Shown here: in pieces, positions 16,463 through 24,844 of the stretch | Position numbering within the stretch: the first letter of the stretch is position 1 | Layout: every line of letters begins with the position of its first letter | Assembly: GCA_015852425.1 (NCBI GenBank) | Contig: JAAAIG010000462.1 | Coordinates: 5,545 to 30,388, forward strand | Reading direction: 5' to 3' | DNA: 24,844 nucleotides | Source of the DNA: Gryganskiella cystojenkinii | Taxonomy: Eukaryota; Mortierellomycota; Mortierellomycetes; Mortierellales; Mortierellaceae | Translations under genes and position numbers: made by a program | The notes under the pieces: model-generated | Told to the model about the DNA's origin: nothing | The model's input: the letters and a program-made list of their open reading frames with translations, nothing else | Database searches by the model: none

Positions 16463-18694
16463 TTAACCGCATGCGACGGCCTGGGTCATGAGAGTCTTGC
16501 GCCAGTTCATTGTTTGCACCTGAACCTTTTCCTTGATCTCCTTCATCCGCGCTTCGTCTTCTTGATCCTGAAGACGTTCCTGAAGGGTCTTGATTGGGGC
16601 TACGGGTGGCCAAACCTGGAGAAGATCCTGTTGCATCAATGCCTTTCGCATCATCAGCTGACAACGACATTCAGTCCTGGTCAGGGGTGGGCGCGCTGTC
16701 GCGATCGAGGACGAGGGCAAAGACGAAGCGAAAGAAGTCCGGGGTGTCGGGGGAACGGGCGAGGCCAAAGTGGGTCGGTCTTCATCCAGGTGAACGATAA
16801 ATGACTGTCGAGTCGGGAGAAACTGTTCTGGTAGGAGGTATTGAATCTTGGGGATAAACTGGAGTTCGTAAAGGCCGTACTCGAATTGATCCTGACCATC
16901 CGTGGAAGGGTCTAACAAGGGAGAGTAAGGGTCCAGAGAGGGTCCGTCCTGGGGAAGTGAGGGATTGTCGTCAAACGAGGACTGAATGTCCTGGTCTTGA
17001 TCAAAGAGAGTGCTGTTGTTATTGTTATCCATGGATGACGACGTGTTGCTATCGGTCGAAACGGAATTTGGGCCTTCGACAGATGTGTTTTGGTCCGTGT
17101 CCTCCTTGTTATCTTGATGTTGATGTTGATGTTGTTGGGCTAAAGGCGCACGGTCTTTTGTGACCAATTCGTCATCCTGGGTAAGGAGGACAGCACCATT
17201 ATGATCGTTTTGTAGTTCGTCCTGTCCCTGCTCTTGAGGGCCCTCCTCCTCTTCCCGTTCTGTCCCCTCAGACAAAGAAGGCAGGGTTAACGAGGACGAG
17301 GACGATAGTGCGGGGTTCTCAACAGGACGATTGTCCCCTTTTTCTTGTTTTGGTCCTTGAACGGGATTATCAATGTCGTCTTCCTCCCGATTCTTATCTT
17401 GCTGCTCTTCTGATTGTTCTTCCTCTTCTTGGGCTAGTCTGGACTGTTGTGCGACATGGTGGTGGTGAGGATGATGTTGTTGCCGATTATCGATATCAGA
17501 AGGGTGAGATTCGTCTGTGGTCGTACCACCAACACTTGCGTTTAATGACGAAACCGAAGACATGGACGATGAAGACGCGGGTAATGTTTCAGTTGCCTCT
17601 GCTTCCACTGCTGCAACGTGGTCCGTGGTTTCTGCCGCCGTCGTTGATGTTGATGTTGATGTTGATGTTGATGTTGATGTTGATGCTGTGGACCAGCGGG
17701 GGTACAAGTACGACGATGCAGGGCCAAGGACGGGTTCCACAAAGATGTACCGACGACCTCGTCTAAGATGTGCGACCCCTTCACGGATAAACGTCTTTTT
17801 CGCCATGTAGTAATCCCCCTCGGGCCAGACCAGTTCATGGGCCTCGATCCAGTCCTGTTCCAACATGGTCGCGGGCAAGTTCAGCAAAAGGTGTTGTCTC
17901 GTCGTTCTGGGTGCTTGATCATAGTTAAAATCTTTGGCAAGGTCGTTTTGATACAGATCCTTGTCGTCTTGGCTGTTCATGACCACAAGGTTGTTCTCGG
18001 TCAAGGCCCAGCTCAGGAACCGTTGAACGAGAGTTGATTGGAGTTGAGAGAGTTGAATGTTTGATAAGGGAGGGAGCCATTCTGTTGAAGAGGAAGAGTG
18101 CAGGCGATAAAAGTCGCTGTCAAAGGTATAGCACGGACAATTGCAAGGTTCGTTACTGACGGCATTAATAATATGATTACAGTGTTGGGTATGTTTGTTT
18201 TTGTTTTGAAAGAGGAGAGAGAGTTGTGTTGGACTTGAACGGGGTTTGTACAGGGGAGAGGAAAAGTAAAAGGAAGAGGAAGAAGAAGAAGAAGAGGCAC
18301 AAGAACAAGTCGTGTGATTGTTGTCTGTTGTTTTTGTTGTTGTTGGTGTCGACAGCGTACGACTCGTCGCCCTCGTTGGTGGTACGGTTGTTGCTGTTGT
18401 CGTTGTCGATGTTGTTGGTGATAGTGGGGGTGGTGGTGGTGTTGTTGTTATTGATGAGGATAATGTGGTTGAGAAAGGACAAGGACACGAACAAGCAGAG
18501 GGGGAGGAGTGTCGACTCGTCGTTGTCGAAGAAAGAGATCGTTTCTGCCTCAGCGAGACTCTTGGTAAAAATTCTTGCAGACAACAGGTCCGTAACCGAT
18601 AGACCAATGGATTCGAGAGTGAAGCTGGCGAAGGGGTCAGGTCCAGACTAGAGTGTGGAGGCGGTGGTGGAGGAGGGGACGCGCGACAGGGCAT
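16463..18694 (-). CDS. Large low-complexity protein of unknown function (743 aa)
   Basis: Intact minus-strand frame. I start it at the ATG at 18694 (context AAC-ATG-C), because the frame further upstream, open to 19159, reads as pyrimidine-rich leader. No family is recognised. Residues 1-190 are Ser/Thr/Pro-rich with short Cys-rich bits (NEPCNCPCYTF). A first ordered block at about 200-325 includes LPPLSNIQLSQLQ, HELVWPEGDYYMAKKTF and RRGRRYIFVEPVLGP. Residues 325-590 are disordered: Thr/Ser repeats, His, Gln and acidic runs. A second ordered block at about 596-743 includes YGLYELQFIPKIQYLLPEQF, an ECRCQLMMRKAL segment and a coiled-coil-like charged end (LQERLQDQEDEARMKEIKEK). The two blocks may pack together across the long loop (inference). 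There is no signal peptide or membrane helix in the chosen model. The start is the least secure part. Confidence 0.7.
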   Translation of the reverse strand: MPCRASPPPPPPPHSSLDLTPSPASLSNPLVYRLRTCCLQEFLPRVSLRQKRSLSSTTTSRHSSPSACSCPCPFSTTLSSSITTTPPPPPLSPTTSTTTTATTVPPTRATSRTLSTPTTTKTTDNNHTTCSCASSSSSSSSFYFSSPLYKPRSSPTQLSLLFQNKNKHTQHCNHIINAVSNEPCNCPCYTFDSDFYRLHSSSSTEWLPPLSNIQLSQLQSTLVQRFLSWALTENNLVVMNSQDDKDLYQNDLAKDFNYDQAPRTTRQHLLLNLPATMLEQDWIEAHELVWPEGDYYMAKKTFIREGVAHLRRGRRYIFVEPVLGPASSYLYPRWSTASTSTSTSTSTSTSTTAAETTDHVAAVEAEATETLPASSSSMSSVSSLNASVGGTTTDESHPSDIDNRQQHHPHHHHVAQQSRLAQEEEEQSEEQQDKNREEDDIDNPVQGPKQEKGDNRPVENPALSSSSSLTLPSLSEGTEREEEEGPQEQGQDELQNDHNGAVLLTQDDELVTKDRAPLAQQHQHQHQDNKEDTDQNTSVEGPNSVSTDSNTSSSMDNNNNSTLFDQDQDIQSSFDDNPSLPQDGPSLDPYSPLLDPSTDGQDQFEYGLYELQFIPKIQYLLPEQFLPTRQSFIVHLDEDRPTLASPVPPTPRTSFASSLPSSSIATARPPLTRTECRCQLMMRKALMQQDLLQVWPPVAPIKTLQERLQDQEDEARMKEIKEKVQVQTMNWRKTLMTQAVACG
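17643..17684. repeat. (GTTGAT)7 hexanucleotide repeat, coding
   Basis: Seven perfect GTTGAT units. On the coding minus strand they encode alternating Ser-Thr in the disordered middle of the 743-aa protein. A second, shorter run of the same kind (about 17112-17130) is read in another frame and encodes Gln-His. Confidence 0.9.
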
Positions 18695-20126
18695 GTTTTT
18701 TGTTGTTTTTATGCGCAAACAGGTGGAGAGGAGAATATGTACAAAGAGAGGGGGGAAAAAAAAAAGACAGTTGTGGAGAAAAGATAGCAAATGACAAAAA
18801 CGAAGGTGTGAAGGAAAGGAAACACACACACGCACACCGACCAAAAAAAAAAAGGGTAAAGAAAAGAATAAGAATTGATAGAGGGGTGTGGTGCAGGAGT
18901 AGAGTGAGAGGGTGGAAAGGTTTTTTACAGTGTGGTTCTGAAGAAAGAAGGCAGTCGGCAGGGAAGGACTGAAGGAGAGAAAGAGTATCAAACGAGGTAG
19001 GGGTGAGTTTTTGAAGATGGGTTGAAAAGCGATTTGAGAGAAGAGATTTGAGAATAATGAAATGGAATGAGAGAAAGGTGAAAAAAGGGTTGGTTTTTTA
19101 TGTCGCACAGTGGAAGACGAGAAGAGGGCGAGAAAAACGATCAGCCGAGAAGAGAGCAATAATAAAATGACTCAGTTGTTCTCGTCTCTGGACGAGTTTG
19201 AAAGCTGAGAATGGGTTGGATATGGTAAGGGCTGATCAGCAGCTTAAGAAAATTTTGCTGTCTGTGGGAGGGTGAAAAGTGGAAAAAGAGAAAGAGAATG
19301 AAAGAGAGAGCGAAAATAAAAGGACCGTTCCTCCTCAGCTTGGATCGTTTTTTTTGCGTTCCAAGCACACGGAACAAATTGTCATGTGATTTCATATGCT
19401 TTCTTTCTTTCTTTTCACTTCGTCTTCTCCTTCTTCCTTTGTAGAACGAAAAATCGGTAACGAACGCACTGTCCACCACACACTCTTCTTTCTCATCCCA
19501 TTCCTATTTGTTGTTTTGGATTGCAGACACTCTTTGAACAATGCAACTTTTTTTTTGCTCCCGAAGGATACCGTTTTGTCCCGCTCCCTTTTTTGTGTTG
19601 TGTGTATGTTCTTGGCCATTACGTTTCGACTCTTTCCCTTGAGACAATTTTTTTTCTTTAAAAGCCCAGACCATGGCTCAAGGTTCCCTTGCATTCCACA
19701 GTTACAGAAAAAAAAAAAGAGGGAATAAAAATAACATTATTTTTTTCATTTGCTCTGGGTCACCGAGCCGTCATGACCCTTCACGAGTCGAGTCGAGTCG
19801 AGTCCGCGCAGATCCGTTCTAAAAAAAAACAAAAAAAAAACAAGTCTAAAACTAGAAAGAAAAAAAGAAGTCGATGATGAGCATTGTTGCATCTTCTCTT
19901 TCCGCACTCCGCCTTCCGATCTTGCATCGATATCATGCACCGTGAATAACTGTACACATGTATGCGGGTGGCAGTATCTGGCAAATCATGCCAACCACAT
20001 TCAACAACAAAACAAAGAAAATTCATAACGGCCATTATTTTCTGGTGCTGCACTCCTCCAATATCCAAAAAAAAAAAGAAATACGGAGAGACAATTCTTT
20101 TTTATTCTTTCTTTGACTCCTCGATT
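18695..20126. other. 1.4 kb gene-free stretch
   Basis: The left part (to about 19160) is pyrimidine-rich in the sense of the 743-aa gene and probably holds its promoter and leader. The rest contains long A- and T-runs, purine-rich tracts and a (GAGTC)4 repeat. ORFs are short and Lys/Phe-rich, as homopolymer tracts produce. No RNA gene could be recognised. The right end holds the 3' end of the MYST gene. Confidence 0.55.
19785..19804. repeat. (GAGTC)4 pentanucleotide repeat
   Basis: Four perfect GAGTC units in non-coding DNA between the 743-aa gene and the MYST gene. Confidence 0.85.
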
Positions 20127-23280
<3,154 letters not shown>

Positions 23281-23577
23281 GTTTTTTTTTCCTTCTTTTT
23301 CAATTCCTTTGCGAGACAAGACTAAAAAGGTTTCTTTGATGAGGACTCCAAAAAAAGCAATGCGAGGAGAACGGACGGGGAGGCAAAGCCACCAGAAATA
23401 GTCGTTGGTTTTTTTTGGTGGCAAAAAAAATTCCACTTTTGCCTGGGGTCGGAGCGATTTGTGGACACCAACGAAATTTTCCATTTCTTTCTTTTTTTCC
23501 ACCTTCCCTCCACTTTCCACCTATAAAACAATCCCCGACATACACACTCTCCATCTCTAAAGCAACCTTCTCCAGAG
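23281..23577. promoter_or_regulatory. Divergent promoter between the MYST and SET genes
   Basis: 297 bp between two outward-facing start codons, with pyrimidine-rich tracts on the plus strand near both ends. A clear TATA box serves the SET gene; none is obvious for the MYST gene. Two chromatin-modifier genes sharing one short promoter suggests possible co-regulation (inference). Confidence 0.65.
23522..23528 (+). promoter_or_regulatory. TATA box of the SET gene
   Basis: TATAAAA 50 bp before the ATG, followed by a C/A-rich leader. Confidence 0.6.
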
Positions 23578-24392
23578 ATGCCTGACTATATCAAGCAGGA
23601 CACGATCGTCAATGCCGAGGCTGTCAAGAAAGCCTACAAGCCCTCTCATCCCGGTCTCTTTGAGGTCGTTTACTCTGAAGGCTCCTTCAACTCTCAACTC
23701 GTCGCCTCGAAGGATTATCATCAGGGCGAAATCATCTGCGACATCCAGGGTACGACCCCAGGTCCCAAGAAATATACCACGGTCCAGATCGCACGCGATC
23801 TCCACATCGAACTCAACTCGGATCGTAAGTCAAAGAAAGGAAGAAAGAAAGAGAGACTGCAAGGGACACCCAATACACACCCAGTCCACCCTAGACTGCA
23901 AATCTCGTCCGTTTTCTACTCTCCATCTCTTTTGAAAAAAAAAAAACCAACCAACCTAACCTCTGTTTTTTATATACGATCCACAAAGTTGTCTTCCTCA
24001 ACCACTCTTGCAAACCCTCGACACTCTTTGATACCGACAAGATGCAACTCATTGCAGCCATCAATATCAGGAAAGGTATTGCAAATTCAATTTTTTAAGG
24101 CATTTGAACGATATTTTGCCCCCTTGGCTTTAAAAAAAAAAAACGATGTCAAATTAGGCCGATTCCTTAATATTCCTACTCCCGTTTCTTCTTAGGTGAT
24201 CCGTTGACCTTCTTTTACCCTTCAAGTGAATGGGAGATGGACCAGCCTTTCCCTTGCTGGTGCGGCGCCGAGAACTGTTGCAAGAGCATCCAGGGTGCAA
24301 AGTTCCTTTCCTCCGAGGTCCTCTCTCAATACTTTGTCACCTCTCACATCAAGGAACTTGTCCGAGAACGCGATGCGGCCAAAAAGAACTAA
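23578..24392 (+). CDS. Small SET-domain protein (176 aa)
   Basis: Probable protein lysine methyltransferase, little more than a SET plus post-SET domain. Exons 23578-23824, 23989-24075 and 24196-24392; both introns are phase 1, and the first has a CTAAC branch site. Visible elements: an N-terminal SET strand region (LFEVVYSEGSFNSQLVASKD, then GEIICDIQG), the core motif LVFLNHSCKPS (Asn-His-Ser-Cys at 87-90), the catalytic-Tyr region PLTFFYPSSEW (Tyr119) and a post-SET zinc knot CWCGAENC (132-139) followed by IQGAKFL. The usual GxG near the N-terminus is not evident; SEGSFNS occupies that place. The substrate cannot be told from sequence, and there is no pre-SET or partner domain. AATAAA occurs at 24444-24449, 52 bp after the stop. 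Confidence 0.9.
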
Positions 24393-24818
24393 AAAAAAAA
24401 GTATTCCATCGACATCGATCGTTGGAGGGTGAAATGCATCTGGAATAAACAAATAACTTAAAGTATAATAAACATCTTCCTTTTTTCTGTGATGCAAAGC
24501 TAAAAGTTTATTACAGGTTTTGTTTTGAATTCTTGAAGAAAACGAAAGCAAAATGAGCGAGAGCAAAGCAGCAAAAATAAAAAGAAAAAAAGGTAGAAGT
24601 GGAGAAGAAAAAATACAAAGGCGCCTGGCGGAGGTAAGTTTTATGCCCTTGGTTGCATGTACAATTTCCGCAATCGGAACAAATCTAAATGAATCCCCTT
24701 CTTTGATCCATCCGGCAGTTGAAGCACCACCTATCGTATGATTAGCAGAGTGTAAAATCGAGGTCAGTCTCCAAGGCATTATAAATCGATCATGTGCGTT
24801 ATTATTCCGTCCGTTCAC
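24393..24818. other. Terminal spacer, no secure gene
   Basis: Contains the 3' end of the SET gene and an AT-rich stretch. An ATG at 24553 opens a Lys-rich 27-codon stretch that runs into a perfect GTAAGT donor (24630), so a plus-strand gene could begin here. On the other strand the region 24650-24790 also reads as a well-composed peptide. Neither can be decided within the window. Confidence 0.35.
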
Positions 24819-24844
24819 TTTTTTTTTTTTTTTTTTTTTTTTTT
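24819..24844. repeat. T26 homopolymer at the window edge
   Basis: Twenty-six T residues run to the last base of the window. It may be a genuine promoter T-tract or an assembly edge. Confidence 0.8.

Noticed and set aside
18215..18250. Minus-strand B-box-like GTTCAAGTCC
   Set aside because: The T-stem does not pair and the site lies in the coding region of the 743-aa gene.
18695..19159. Upstream extension of the 743-aa ORF to 898 aa
   Set aside because: The extra 155 residues are Phe/Leu/Ser-rich and come from a pyrimidine-rich stretch typical of leaders here; the ATG at 18694 has a better context.
19141..19900. Lys- and Phe-rich ORFs on both strands
   Set aside because: They are produced by A- and T-runs, with no domain, splice structure or start context in support.

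Overview
The window looks like nuclear DNA of a filamentous fungus, probably an early-diverging Mucoromycota lineage such as Mortierellaceae. Genes carry many short GT-AG introns, often with CTAAC-type branch sites. The protein families are eukaryotic and fungal: a fungal-type Pkc1, Cdc14, a MYST acetyltransferase and a mitochondrial CysA-like acyltransferase. Low-complexity Gln, Ser/Thr and His tracts are common, and there are decayed leucine-rich repeats. The clade is an inference; I could run no database search. No operon, bacterial-type mobile element or CRISPR array is visible. All exon models were built by hand from reading-frame continuity, splice motifs and family conservation.

Left part (1-5952). 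A partial protein kinase C (Pkc1 type: HR1-HR1-C2-pseudosubstrate-C1-C1, then a polyQ linker) runs off the left edge on the minus strand, so its kinase domain is outside the window. It is divergent, across about 570 bp, from a plus-strand rhodanese/TrhO-family gene with a likely mitochondrial presequence. That gene converges on an unrecognised 244-aa minus-strand gene.

Middle part (5953-13510). An empty 1.2 kb spacer precedes RIB3 (riboflavin synthesis). RIB3 converges on a minus-strand MetX-fold acyltransferase, probably mitochondrial serine O-acetyltransferase (CysA/Cys2-like), whose first intron appears to be GC-AG. Next come a complete U6 snRNA gene with a TATA-like element and T-run terminator, a decayed leucine-rich-repeat relic, a small two-exon gene of unknown family, and a mutated copy of that gene's first exon just downstream.

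Right part (13511-24844). A four-exon CDC14 phosphatase has an unusually long insert between its A and B domains. It converges on a 743-aa low-complexity protein of unknown function on the minus strand. A 1.4 kb gene-free stretch follows, then a seven-exon KAT8/MOF-like MYST histone acetyltransferase on the minus strand. That gene shares a roughly 300 bp divergent promoter with a small SET-domain gene on the plus strand. The last 450 bp have no secure gene and end in 26 T.

The genes do not form a pathway cluster. Functional themes are cell-wall integrity signalling (Pkc1), mitosis/cytokinesis (Cdc14), chromatin (MYST and SET proteins), cofactor and sulfur-amino-acid synthesis (Rib3, CysA-like), tRNA modification (TrhO-like) and splicing (U6). 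The least explained parts are the orphan genes at 5218-5952, 12077-12713 and 16463-18694, the relics near 11.6-12.8 kb, and the insert-split MYST domain with an altered acetyl-CoA motif.
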